Notes under the pieces: model-generated | Database searches by the model: none | What the model saw: the letters and a program-made list of their open reading frames with translations, nothing else | Told to the model about the DNA's origin: nothing | From: Arthrobacter frigidicola | Lineage (GTDB): Bacteria > Actinomycetota > Actinomycetes > Actinomycetales > Micrococcaceae | Length of the DNA: 64,000 nucleotides | Assembly: GCA_003602285.1 (NCBI GenBank) | Contig: QZVU01000006.1 | Span: forward strand, 62,001-126,000 | Reading direction: 5' to 3' | Part shown: one piece after another, positions 31,069 to 38,802 of the stretch | How positions within the stretch are numbered: the first letter of the stretch is position 1 | How the letters are laid out: each line of letters starts with the position of its first letter | Made by a program: the position numbers and the translations under genes

Positions 31069-31134
31069 AAAAGAACCCTCGTTCAGGGCACAACCGGGAG
31101 GAAGTGCCGTACTTGCCCTCCGGTCATCTGCGCC
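31069..31134 (-). promoter_or_regulatory. Putative riboswitch expression platform and RBS hairpin
   Basis: Between the SAM aptamer and the monooxygenase start, the RNA can form a long imperfect hairpin (ACCGGAGG...CCTCCCGGT, with an inner AAGT/ACTT stem). A short one (GAAC-GAGG-GTTC) then places the GAGGG ribosome-binding sequence in its loop, followed by TTTT. This could control translation or termination in response to SAM; the switching partner is not resolved by eye. Confidence 0.45.
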
Positions 31135-31143
31135 AGCCGGGCC

Positions 31144-31224
31144 GAATCCTCACCTGGGGCACCCCGCTACAGCGAGAGGGTTGCCGTCCAACAAACCAGG
31201 GTTTTGCGTTGGAACTCTTGATTC
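31144..31224 (-). ncRNA. SAM-IV-type riboswitch aptamer
   Basis: In minus-strand order: P1 GAAUC/GAUUC closes the element (31220-31224 with 31144-31148). P2 is UCCAAC/GUUGGA enclosing the near-palindrome CAAAACCCUGGUUUG. The conserved core is GGCAACCCU, then a CGCU-GU-AGCG stem, then GGGGUGCCCCAGGUGA. The GGCAACC and GGGGUGCCCCxGGUGA blocks and the self-complementary P2 loop are hallmarks of the SAM-IV class of Actinomycetales. It lies 79 bases upstream of the flavin monooxygenase and probably lowers expression of that gene and metNIQ when SAM is plentiful. Confidence 0.85.
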
Positions 31225-31521
31225 TGGGTTCGACCATACGGGCGATCGGGCGAAGAAGTCGAGAACGGTTCGTCACAGTAAGTCACGAAGGCGCAGCCGC
31301 TTAGTGCGCACTCCATGCGGAGAGAATAGAACCCGCTGCCGAGGGCCGTATTTCCATTCCGTGCAGCCGGAAAACCAACGGCTCTTTCCATACCGATCAC
31401 TAGTTCGACGAGACATATCGGACGGCGGAAACTCTTCCCCGAGAATGCGCAGGCTGCTTAGAATTCGTTGTGTCCCGTCACAGGGATAACTTCTGTCACT
31501 ACAAAAGTTATGGGGATAAGA
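31225..31521. other. Divergent intergenic region
   Basis: About 300 bp between the riboswitch and the excalibur-domain gene. It must hold the minus-strand promoter of the riboswitch operon and the plus-strand promoter of the excalibur gene. I see no reliable promoter boxes, dyads or small genes. Confidence 0.5.
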
Positions 31522-31965
31522 GTGAAAAAGAGCTCAGCAATTCTTGCCGCTGCCGCGGCGGCCGGCTTCACTGCACTGTCGGCGTCACCGGCCACGGCGG
31601 CCGTGACCCTGCCCTTCGCGAACTGCGATGCAGCGGCCCAGGTGGGGGTCTACAACATTCCCGTCGGCACAGCCGGCTATGGCACTCACCTCGACCGTGA
31701 TGGGGACGGGGTCGGCTGCGACGCTCCCGGCACACCGGCCTACAACCAGAGCATCGTGGACCGCATCATCATGGAGAACAACCAGCCGGCACCGACGACA
31801 CCGCCCCAGGTTCCGACAATGCCCGTCGGCGGCGTCGGCACCGGCGTCGCCCAGGAGCCCGCGAACGACAGCACGGGCGCTCTCGTCCTTGGTGGCGGCC
31901 TCGTCCTTGCCGCTGCAGCCGGCGGCACCTACCTGGTGCGCCGCCGCAGCACCGCCAGCGACTGA
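31522..31965 (+). CDS. Secreted excalibur calcium-binding domain protein with C-terminal membrane anchor
   Basis: A 147-residue protein with a Sec signal peptide (KKSSAILAAAAAAGFTALSA, cut near ATA-AV). A single excalibur domain (FANCDAAAQVG...HLDRDGDGVGCD) follows, whose DxDxDGxxCD core is an EF-hand-like calcium loop closed by a disulfide. A Pro/Thr linker, a C-terminal membrane helix (GALVLGGGLVLAAAAGG) and an RRR tail complete it. The tail resembles a cell-wall sorting signal without LPxTG. The GTG at 31522 has GGGGATAAGA upstream; an ATG 12 bases earlier lacks a good site. A sortase gene follows 38 bp downstream. Confidence 0.85.
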   Translation: MKKSSAILAAAAAAGFTALSASPATAAVTLPFANCDAAAQVGVYNIPVGTAGYGTHLDRDGDGVGCDAPGTPAYNQSIVDRIIMENNQPAPTTPPQVPTMPVGGVGTGVAQEPANDSTGALVLGGGLVLAAAAGGTYLVRRRSTASD

Positions 31966-32003
31966 CCGCCCACCGTCGAACCGAATCGGATATCGTCCTA
32001 CGC

Positions 32004-32672
32004 ATGATCAGTTCTTCCGGCAACCGCCGCAGCAGCCGCCTGGCTGCTGCGGCGGTTGCTCTCTTCCTGCTCTCCGGCTGCGCCTCCGAGGCCCCGGCCC
32101 AGATGCTCGAGAACCCGCCGACGATGTCGGCTTCGCCCTCGGCTCCGCCCACCCCCGCACCGGCTACGACGGCACCGCAGGTCCAGACGCCGACGACCGC
32201 CCCAGCGCTCCCGGTCCTCCCCGAGTCGCGCCCAGCTTCCTTCCGCATCCCCTCAACCGGTGCGACCTCGGAGCTGCTCAGCCTCGGTCTTCGCGATAAC
32301 GGCTCCCTCGAGGTCCCTCCAGACGGCCCCGGCGCACCCGCCGGCTGGTTCAACGGCTCGCCCACGCCCGGCGAGCGCGGACCCGCGGTCCTTCTGGGCC
32401 ACGTCAACGCCACCGACGGCGGACCGGGCATCTTCGCCGAGCTGCGCAAGCTCAAGGCCGGGGACACCATCGAGGTGACCCGCGAGAACGGCACGAAGGC
32501 GGTCTTCACCTTCGACCGCGGCGAGCAGTACGCCAAGGACGCCTTCCCCACGCAGAAGGTCTACGGAAACACCGAGGGGGCTGAACTGCGCCTGATCACC
32601 TGCGACGGGTTCGACCCGGAGACCGGTGAGTTCGACGACAACTACGTCGTCTACGCGAAGCTCGTCGGCTGA
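32004..32672 (+). CDS. Class F-like sortase, predicted lipoprotein
   Basis: A 222-residue transpeptidase. It has a lipoprotein signal with lipobox LLSGC (C26), a Pro/Thr/Ala-rich spacer (30-75), and then the class F sortase domain: ASFRIPSTGAT, SLEVPPDG, GHVNATDGGPGIF with catalytic H133, and LRLITCDGFD with catalytic C200. Class F sortases are actinobacterial and their sorting signals are poorly defined. The neighbouring excalibur protein is a candidate substrate by position only. Confidence 0.88.
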   Translation: MISSSGNRRSSRLAAAAVALFLLSGCASEAPAQMLENPPTMSASPSAPPTPAPATTAPQVQTPTTAPALPVLPESRPASFRIPSTGATSELLSLGLRDNGSLEVPPDGPGAPAGWFNGSPTPGERGPAVLLGHVNATDGGPGIFAELRKLKAGDTIEVTRENGTKAVFTFDRGEQYAKDAFPTQKVYGNTEGAELRLITCDGFDPETGEFDDNYVVYAKLVG

Positions 32673-32686
32673 GGGCCGGTGCCGGC

Positions 32687-33712
32687 ATGCCGTATCCGCA
32701 CGAAAGCGAGGGCAGCGGGGCGCCAGAGAGTGCCCGGCGGGACGGCACCCCACCTCAACCGAAGGCGCCCAGCGGCCGCACCCCCGCCTGGGCTCTCGAA
32801 GAATCCCTGAATCAGCAGCTGCGGGAGTTCCACGCCTCGCAGCGCCGGCCCAACGGCTGGCCGCCCGCACCACCGCTCTCCCGCACCCTCCCTCCGACAG
32901 CGCGCGGGCAGCGGCCCCGCCGGCGTATCCTCCGCGGCCTGCGCACAGGCCTCGCCCTCGCCCTGGTGGCCGGGCTCTTCTTCGGGCCCGGCGTCTTCGA
33001 GCGGTACATCCTTCCGGCGGCCCTGCCCTACTTCCCCGGCGCCAGCGTGCCGCCGTGGGGCGTGGAGGCGGCGGATGCACCGCTCGGAAAGCCGCCCGTG
33101 GTCGCCGCCTCGGACGCCTACCGCTTCCACGCCTCCCCCACCGATGAGCAGGACTTCGTCGCCTACGACCCCTGCCGTCCAATCCACTACGTCGTCCGCC
33201 CCGACAACGCCCCTCCCGGCTCCGAGGCGCTCATCGATGAGGCGGTCGCGCAAGTGACCGCCGCGACCGGCCTGCAATTCATCGACGACGGTGCGACATC
33301 CGAGGGGCCGTCGGAAGACCGTGAGTCCTTCCAGCCCGAAACCTATGGCAAGCGGTGGGCGCCGGTCCTCATCACCTGGTCGACGCCGCAGGAGAGCCCC
33401 GAGCTTGCGGGAGACACCGCGGGGCTCGGCGGCAGCAGCGCGGTCACCACCCCGGGCAACCCCTACGTCTACGTCACCGGTCAGGTGCAGCTCGACGCCC
33501 CGGCCCTCTCGGACATCCTCACCTATCCGGGCGGCCCGGACCTCGTCCGGGCGGTCATCATGCACGAGCTCGGGCACGTCGTCGGCCTCGACCACATCGA
33601 GGATCCCAACCAGCTGATGAACGCGCGGAACAGCAACGTGACCGACTTTGCCGCCGGCGACCGCGCCGGCCTGGCCCTGCTCGGCACCGGGGAATGCGTC
33701 CGGAGGCTCTGA
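32687..33712 (+). CDS. Membrane-anchored matrixin-like zinc metalloprotease
   Basis: A 341-residue protein with a hydrophilic, Pro/Arg-rich N-terminal cytoplasmic part (about 1-85), one membrane segment (GLRTGLALALVAGLFFGPGV, about 85-105) and an extracellular protease domain. The zinc motif is HELGHVVGLDH (H293, E294, H297, H303), followed by the LMN Met-turn, the metzincin/matrixin pattern. It starts 14 bp after the sortase gene, so the three genes form a surface-protein operon. Substrate unknown. Confidence 0.85.
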   Translation: MPYPHESEGSGAPESARRDGTPPQPKAPSGRTPAWALEESLNQQLREFHASQRRPNGWPPAPPLSRTLPPTARGQRPRRRILRGLRTGLALALVAGLFFGPGVFERYILPAALPYFPGASVPPWGVEAADAPLGKPPVVAASDAYRFHASPTDEQDFVAYDPCRPIHYVVRPDNAPPGSEALIDEAVAQVTAATGLQFIDDGATSEGPSEDRESFQPETYGKRWAPVLITWSTPQESPELAGDTAGLGGSSAVTTPGNPYVYVTGQVQLDAPALSDILTYPGGPDLVRAVIMHELGHVVGLDHIEDPNQLMNARNSNVTDFAAGDRAGLALLGTGECVRRL

Positions 33713-33802
33713 CCCCACACGATCACGCGAAGAGGCCCACGCCTGACAAACCGGGCGCAGGAGGCCACGGCAAGGAACCAGCGCGTGAACCAGCGCACAG
33801 AA

Positions 33803-33834
33803 GAGGCCGCCGCCGGTGATACGGCGACGGCCTC
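33803..33834. terminator. Terminator hairpin between convergent metalloprotease and permease genes
   Basis: A 13-bp stem with one mismatch (GAGGCCGCCGCCG against CGGCGACGGCCTC) and a 6-base loop lies between the stops at 33712 and 33848. It can serve both strands. Confidence 0.65.
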
Positions 33835-33847
33835 CAGCGAAGCATCC

Positions 33848-35416
33848 CTATCCGAGCACGAGGTTCGCCAAGAACAGCAGCGGGATCGACCCCGCCCACA
33901 CGGCGGTGGTGATCCCCGACCACCCGCGCAGTGCGGCCGTGCCGTCCAGCCCGGCGAACCGGGTAACCACCCAGAAGTAGGAATCGTTGAAGTAGCTGAA
34001 CACCATCGACCCGGCGGTGCAGGCGAGGGCGGCGACGATGGGGTCGACCCCGAGGGACGTGACCAGCGGCGCAGTCACCGACGCAGCGGTGATCATGGCG
34101 ACGGTTCCCGAGCCCTGGGCGATCCGCACGAGGGTGGCGATCAGGAACGGAACGAGGAACGCCGGCAGCGGTGTCGCGGCAATCGCTTCGGCGAGGGCAT
34201 CACCCACGCCGGAGCTGCGCAGTACCTGACCCAGCGCACCACCGGCGCCGGTGATCAGCAGGATGAGACCGGCGGACGCGGCGGCGTCGGCGAACCAGCC
34301 CTGCACCCTGGTGCGCGGAACCCAGCGCGGCAGCAGCACATACACGGCCAGCAGGACGCCGATCACGAGCGCCACCACGGGGTTGCCGATGAAAGCCAGC
34401 GGCGCGGCCCACGCCGACGGCTCGTACTCTCCAGTGCCGACGACCCCCTGGTTGCTCTGGTCGATGGCGCCGCTGACCGTATTGAGAATGATCAGCAGCA
34501 GCGGCACGAGCAGGGGCAGCGACGCGACGAATGCGCCCACCCTGTGCGGCTTCGCGCCTTCGGGCGGCGTGCCGAGGTCCGTGCCGGCGTCCTGTCCCAT
34601 CGAGCCGCCGCCGAAATCGTCATCGTGACCCGCGCCGGCGTCGGCGTGAGTGCCGGCCGGCGCCGCGTCCGCGGCCGTGGTGCGGTCGGCGAGGGACGTT
34701 CCGGTGGAGGTGGCTCCGCCGGCGCCGGTGGAGCGCGCACCGCCGGCAGGAACCGCGGCGGCTGTACCGTAGACGGCCTCGCGGACGCTGGCGTTCATCT
34801 CCGGCTCGAGCTTAGGCCCCATCCACTTCGCGTAAAAGACAACGATCGGCAGCAGGATGATGGTGAAGACGAGCCCGGCCAGGATCAGAGCGCCGAGGTC
34901 GGCGCCGAGGATGCCGGCCACAGCCAGCGGTCCGGGGGTCGGCGGCACGAGGTGGTGGGTAAGCGTCATGCCGCACCCGAGCGCCAGGGCGAGGACGATG
35001 TAACCGCTACGCTTCACCCGCGCAATGGAACGGGCCAGGGGGTTCATGATGACGTAGCCGGAATCGCAGAACACCGGGATGGACACCAGCGCCCCCACGC
35101 TGCCCATCGCCCACGGTTCGCGGCCCTTGCCGAACAGTTTGAGGAAGGCCAGGGCCAGCGAGTTCGCCGCCCCCGAGACCTCAAGGATCTTGCCGATTCC
35201 CACGCCCAGCCCGATCACGATGCCGATCGAGGCAAGCGTGTTGCCGAACCCGGTGGTGATGGCGGTGACGATTTCCAGCGGAGCCTGGCCGGCGACGAGG
35301 CCGGTCACCAGGGCCGCAATGAGCAGTGCAACGAACGCGTCGAGGCGCGTGCGGAGCACGAGGACAATGATGGTGGCGATCCCCAGCACCAACGCCAAAA
35401 GAAGTTGTATATCCAC
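33848..35416 (-). CDS. GntP-family sugar-acid permease
   Basis: A 522-residue gluconate:H+ symporter-family protein with about 12-14 membrane helices (SIGIVIGLGVGIGKILEVSG; VFCDSGYVIMNPLAR; LTHHLVPPTPGPLAVAGILG are GntP hallmarks). The GTG at 35416 has GAGGAG 9 bases upstream; the frame upstream to 35584 is not coding. Odd: mid-protein there is a hydrophilic loop of about 80 residues rich in Ala, Gly, Asp and Thr, absent from typical members. It is divergent from the acid-sugar kinase/dehydrogenase genes and likely imports their substrate, such as a tetronate. Confidence 0.9.
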   Translation of the reverse strand: MDIQLLLALVLGIATIIVLVLRTRLDAFVALLIAALVTGLVAGQAPLEIVTAITTGFGNTLASIGIVIGLGVGIGKILEVSGAANSLALAFLKLFGKGREPWAMGSVGALVSIPVFCDSGYVIMNPLARSIARVKRSGYIVLALALGCGMTLTHHLVPPTPGPLAVAGILGADLGALILAGLVFTIILLPIVVFYAKWMGPKLEPEMNASVREAVYGTAAAVPAGGARSTGAGGATSTGTSLADRTTAADAAPAGTHADAGAGHDDDFGGGSMGQDAGTDLGTPPEGAKPHRVGAFVASLPLLVPLLLIILNTVSGAIDQSNQGVVGTGEYEPSAWAAPLAFIGNPVVALVIGVLLAVYVLLPRWVPRTRVQGWFADAAASAGLILLITGAGGALGQVLRSSGVGDALAEAIAATPLPAFLVPFLIATLVRIAQGSGTVAMITAASVTAPLVTSLGVDPIVAALACTAGSMVFSYFNDSYFWVVTRFAGLDGTAALRGWSGITTAVWAGSIPLLFLANLVLG

Positions 35417-35577
35417 GGTGATGTACTCCTCATGAAGCCTGGGAAGGCCCCGTTGCCCGCCCAGATGGTGTTCTTTCGCAAGGCCCTCGGGAACGTTGAC
35501 GGCCACGATGCTGGCTGACACACTAGCACCACACATATGACATCTGACAAGGTCTCGGTTCGAGGGAGTGCATCCAC
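35417..35577. promoter_or_regulatory. Divergent promoter region of the acid-sugar cluster
   Basis: A 161-bp gap between the GntP permease and the kinase. It contains three TGACA copies (near 35515, 35537 and 35545) that may be regulator half-sites, but I see no perfect palindrome. The GntR encoded in the same cluster (38086-38802) is the natural candidate to bind here. Confidence 0.35.
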
Positions 35578-37149
35578 TTGACACGCGAAGCAGCGTTGCT
35601 CGCAGCCTTTCCCGCCCCCATCCGCGTCGACCCGCGGGAGATCGCGGAGGCCGTGATCGCCTCGGGCCGCATCCTGGTGGTGCTCGACGACGACCCCACC
35701 GGCACCCAGTCCGTCGCCGACCTGCCGGTGCTCACCGCATGGGAGCCTAAGGACTTCGAATGGGCGTTCTCCCACCGCATCCATGGCGCGCCCGCCCCGG
35801 CCGTCTATGTCCTGACGAACACGCGGAGCCTGAACCCCGCGGAGGCCGAGCGCCGCAACCGCGACATCGTCACGAACGCACTGGCCGCGGCCACCTCCTC
35901 CGGCGTCAGCGTCGGCTTCGTCAGCCGCGGTGACTCCACCCTGCGCGGCCACTTCCCCCTCGAGCCCGACACCATCGCGGCCACCCTCCGCAGCGTTCAG
36001 AGGATCGAGACGGACGGCGTCGTCATCGTCCCCGCCTTCCCCGACGCCGGCCGCGTCACCATCGGAGGCATCCACTACCTGCGCGGCGACAACGGCGACC
36101 TCACCCCGCTGGCGGAGACCGAATTCGCCCGCGACGCCACCTTCGGCTTCACCCGCTCCGACCTCGCCGGCTACATCGAGGAAAAGTCCTCCGGACGGCT
36201 TCCCGCCGCCGGAGTGATCCTCCTTGACCTCGCCACCATCCGCGGCGGGACCGACGGTATCGCGGCAATGCTCGACGCCGCCCGGGACGCCGTGCCAATC
36301 GTCGCCGACGCCGTCTCCGAGGACGACCTCCGCGCCCTCTCCCTCGGACTCCACGAGGCCGAACGCCGCGGCCGCAGGCTGCTGTACCGGGTGGGCCCGC
36401 CGTTCGTCCGTGCCCGGATCGGCCAGCAGCAGCACGCCCCGCTGACCGCCGCCGAGATTTTCGGCAGCGCCGAGACGCCGGGCGACCCCACCCCGGACGA
36501 GCAGAACCCGACGCCCGGGACACCGAGCGGCGAAACCTCCCCGGGTGGAACACCCTGGACGGGCGGCCTCATCGTGGTCGGTTCCCACGTGGGCCTCACC
36601 ACCCGGCAACTTGAGGCCCTGGCACGCCGGCACCCCTCGGCGGTCCAAGTGGAGCTCGCCGTCGAGACCCTCCTCGACCCCGCGCGGCGCGACGCCGAGG
36701 TCGCCGCCACCACCGCGGCCGTCACCGCAGGGCTCGCCCGCGGCGAGGTCATCCTCTCCACCAGCCGGCAGCTGATCCGCTCCGAGGACCCGGAGGGGAG
36801 CCTCGAGATCGCACGCCTGGTCTCCCAGGCCGTCGTCGACGTCGTCCGCGCCACCGTCGCCGCCGCGCCCGTGCGCTTCGTCATTGCCAAGGGCGGCATC
36901 ACCTCCTCCGATGTTGCCGCCCACGGGCTGGGCATCCGCCACGCGGTGGTGCGCGGCCCGATGCTTCCGGGGATCGTCTCGCTCTGGGAGCCCGTTGACG
37001 GCCCCGCCCGGGGCATCCCCTTCGTCGTCTTCGCGGGCAACGTCGGCGACGACGAGTCGCTGGCCGACGTCGTTCAAACCCTCAGCGCACACCCGGAAGC
37101 CCTCCACGCCGCGGCCCCCCGGGCCGGGCACGAAAGGACCCAGCCATGA
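35578..37149 (+). CDS. Four-carbon acid sugar kinase (OtnK-type)
   Basis: A 523-residue kinase that phosphorylates 3-oxo-tetronates or related acid sugars before cleavage. The N-terminal domain shows ILVVLDDDPTGTQSVADLPV (substrate site) and SRGDSTLRGHFPLE. The C-terminal nucleotide-binding domain shows KGGITSSDVA. A Pro/Thr/Gly-rich insert of about 30 residues (near 300-330) is unusual. The start is TTG 35578 with GGGAG about 9 bases upstream. It overlaps the dehydrogenase gene by 4 bases. Confidence 0.88.
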   Translation: MTREAALLAAFPAPIRVDPREIAEAVIASGRILVVLDDDPTGTQSVADLPVLTAWEPKDFEWAFSHRIHGAPAPAVYVLTNTRSLNPAEAERRNRDIVTNALAAATSSGVSVGFVSRGDSTLRGHFPLEPDTIAATLRSVQRIETDGVVIVPAFPDAGRVTIGGIHYLRGDNGDLTPLAETEFARDATFGFTRSDLAGYIEEKSSGRLPAAGVILLDLATIRGGTDGIAAMLDAARDAVPIVADAVSEDDLRALSLGLHEAERRGRRLLYRVGPPFVRARIGQQQHAPLTAAEIFGSAETPGDPTPDEQNPTPGTPSGETSPGGTPWTGGLIVVGSHVGLTTRQLEALARRHPSAVQVELAVETLLDPARRDAEVAATTAAVTAGLARGEVILSTSRQLIRSEDPEGSLEIARLVSQAVVDVVRATVAAAPVRFVIAKGGITSSDVAAHGLGIRHAVVRGPMLPGIVSLWEPVDGPARGIPFVVFAGNVGDDESLADVVQTLSAHPEALHAAAPRAGHERTQP

Positions 37150-38108
37150 GCGAGCAGCTCCACCCGCCCGTCGCCGTGCTCGGGCTCGGGGCGATGGGCC
37201 TGCCGATGGCCCGCCGGCTCGCCGGCGCTTTCCCCGTGCGCGGTTTCGACCCCGCCGACGCGCTGCGTGCCGCGGCCGAGGCGGCGGGCATCCCGTGCGC
37301 GGACTCCGCCGCAGAGGCGGTCGGAGGGGCCGGGCTCGTGCTGCTCGCTGTCCGCAATGCGGCGCAGGTCGAGGAGGTCCTCTTCGGCGCAACCGGCGTC
37401 GCCGGAGCCCTTGAGCCGGGTGCTGCCGTCGTGATGACCAGCACCGTGGGCGTCGACGCGGTTCCCGCCTGGACCGAACGCCTGGCCGCCCTGGGGGTTG
37501 ACCTCATCGACGCTCCCCTTTCCGGCGGGCCCCTCCGCGCCGCAGAGGGAGACCTGCTCATCGTGGTCGGCGCCGATCCCTCAGCGCTGGCGAAGGCCGG
37601 TCCTGTCCTTAGGCGGCTCGCCTCAACGCTCACAGTTGTGGGCGCTCACCCCGGAGACGGGCAGGCGATGAAGACGGTGAACCAACTGCTGTGCGGGGTG
37701 CACATCGCCGCAGCGGCCGAGGCGCTCGCCCTGGCGGATGCCCTTGGGCTCGACCAGAAGCTCGCCCTCGCCGCCCTGGAGTCCGGAGCTGCGGCGTCCT
37801 TCATGCTCGCCAACCGGGGGCCGCGCATGATCAAGGGGTACGACGGCGGCGTCGACGTGCTGAGCCGGCTCGACATCTTCGTCAAGGACCTCGGCATCGT
37901 CGGCGCCGCCGCCCGGTCAGCAGGCCTCGCCGCCCCCGTTGCCGCGGCCGCCGAACAGCTCTTCCTTCTCGGTCAGGCTCAAGGCCTGGACTCCGAGGAC
38001 GACTCCGCCGTGATCCGGGTGATTGCCCCGACCAGGCGCCCGGCCGGGCCCCTGGATCCGCTCTCTACCAGAAAGGGGGCCGCCGATGGGCAGGAAACCG
38101 CTGGCTGA
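37146..38108 (+). CDS. NAD-dependent 3-hydroxyacid dehydrogenase (LtnD/GarR type)
   Basis: A 320-residue beta-hydroxyacid dehydrogenase with the N-terminal NAD fold VLGLGAMGLPMARRLAG, substrate motif DAPLSGGPLRAAEGDL, and catalytic-lysine region GDGQAMKTVNQLLCG. In kinase-linked clusters such enzymes oxidise L-threonate or D-erythronate to the 2-oxo acid that OtnK acts upon after isomerisation. The exact substrate is inferred from context. The C-terminal 23 bases overlap the gntR start. Confidence 0.88.
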   Translation: MSEQLHPPVAVLGLGAMGLPMARRLAGAFPVRGFDPADALRAAAEAAGIPCADSAAEAVGGAGLVLLAVRNAAQVEEVLFGATGVAGALEPGAAVVMTSTVGVDAVPAWTERLAALGVDLIDAPLSGGPLRAAEGDLLIVVGADPSALAKAGPVLRRLASTLTVVGAHPGDGQAMKTVNQLLCGVHIAAAAEALALADALGLDQKLALAALESGAAASFMLANRGPRMIKGYDGGVDVLSRLDIFVKDLGIVGAAARSAGLAAPVAAAAEQLFLLGQAQGLDSEDDSAVIRVIAPTRRPAGPLDPLSTRKGAADGQETAG

Positions 38109-38802
38109 AACCGTCTTTCAGGACCTGCTGCAGCAGGTGATCGAGGGCGTGTATCCTCCGCACACCGCCCTCCCCGCCGAGGCGGAGCTCGCCCGGACGG
38201 CGGACGTCAGCCGGCTCACCGTCCGGGAGGCGTTGAAGACGCTGCAGGCACAGAACATTGTCCAGGTCCGGCGGGGCCTCGGGACCTTCGTGAACCCGCC
38301 GGCACTGTGGACGAACCTGGAGGCCATAGTCCGCGCGGCCTCCTATGAGGCCGGCTCCAGCGATGTATCGCTGCGCCTGCTCGAGGTCCGCCGGATGGTC
38401 GAGACCGGCGCGTCGGAGCTTGCCGCCAGGCACGCCACCGGCGAGGACCTCGAGCGCATGGCCGCCGCTGTGGACGCCCTCACGGCCGCCCACGACGCGG
38501 ACGACCTCGACGCTGTCGTCACCGCAGACCTCGACTTCCATGACGCCGTCCTGCGCGCCTCAGCGAACCCGTTCGTGCCGGTCATCGTCGGGCCACTGGG
38601 ACAACTGCTCTACGCGATGCGCCGCGAGACCTCCGCGTTTCGGGAAGTCCAGAAACACGCGATCCGGCACCACACCCTGGTACTGGAAGCCATCCGCTCC
38701 GGGGACCCCGAAGCTGCCCGCCGTGCCATGGAAGCGCACATCAACCAGACCTACGACGACTACGAGCATTTCATCCACCACCCGGACAGTTTCAGGAGCT
38801 GA
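38086..38802 (+). CDS. GntR-family (FCD) regulator of the acid-sugar cluster
   Basis: A 238-residue regulator with the winged helix at about 5-70 (ETVFQDLLQQVIEGVYPPHT; RLTVREALKTLQAQNIVQVR) and a C-terminal FCD domain (DLDFHDAVLRASANPF; RHHTLVLEAIRSGDPEAARR). The ATG at 38086 has AGAAAGGGGG upstream and lies within the 3' end of the dehydrogenase gene; the frame extends earlier without a good start. Likely a substrate-responsive repressor of the kinase and permease arms. Confidence 0.87.
   Translation: MGRKPLAETVFQDLLQQVIEGVYPPHTALPAEAELARTADVSRLTVREALKTLQAQNIVQVRRGLGTFVNPPALWTNLEAIVRAASYEAGSSDVSLRLLEVRRMVETGASELAARHATGEDLERMAAAVDALTAAHDADDLDAVVTADLDFHDAVLRASANPFVPVIVGPLGQLLYAMRRETSAFREVQKHAIRHHTLVLEAIRSGDPEAARRAMEAHINQTYDDYEHFIHHPDSFRS

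Noticed and set aside
33785-35518. 577-codon plus-strand frame antisense to the GntP permease
   Set aside because: Low-complexity Arg/Gly/Asp/His sequence without motifs; the minus-strand permease has clear membrane helices and RBS.
35305-37392. 695-codon minus-strand frame antisense to the OtnK-type kinase
   Set aside because: Mirror frame of a recognisable kinase; no family motifs or start signal.
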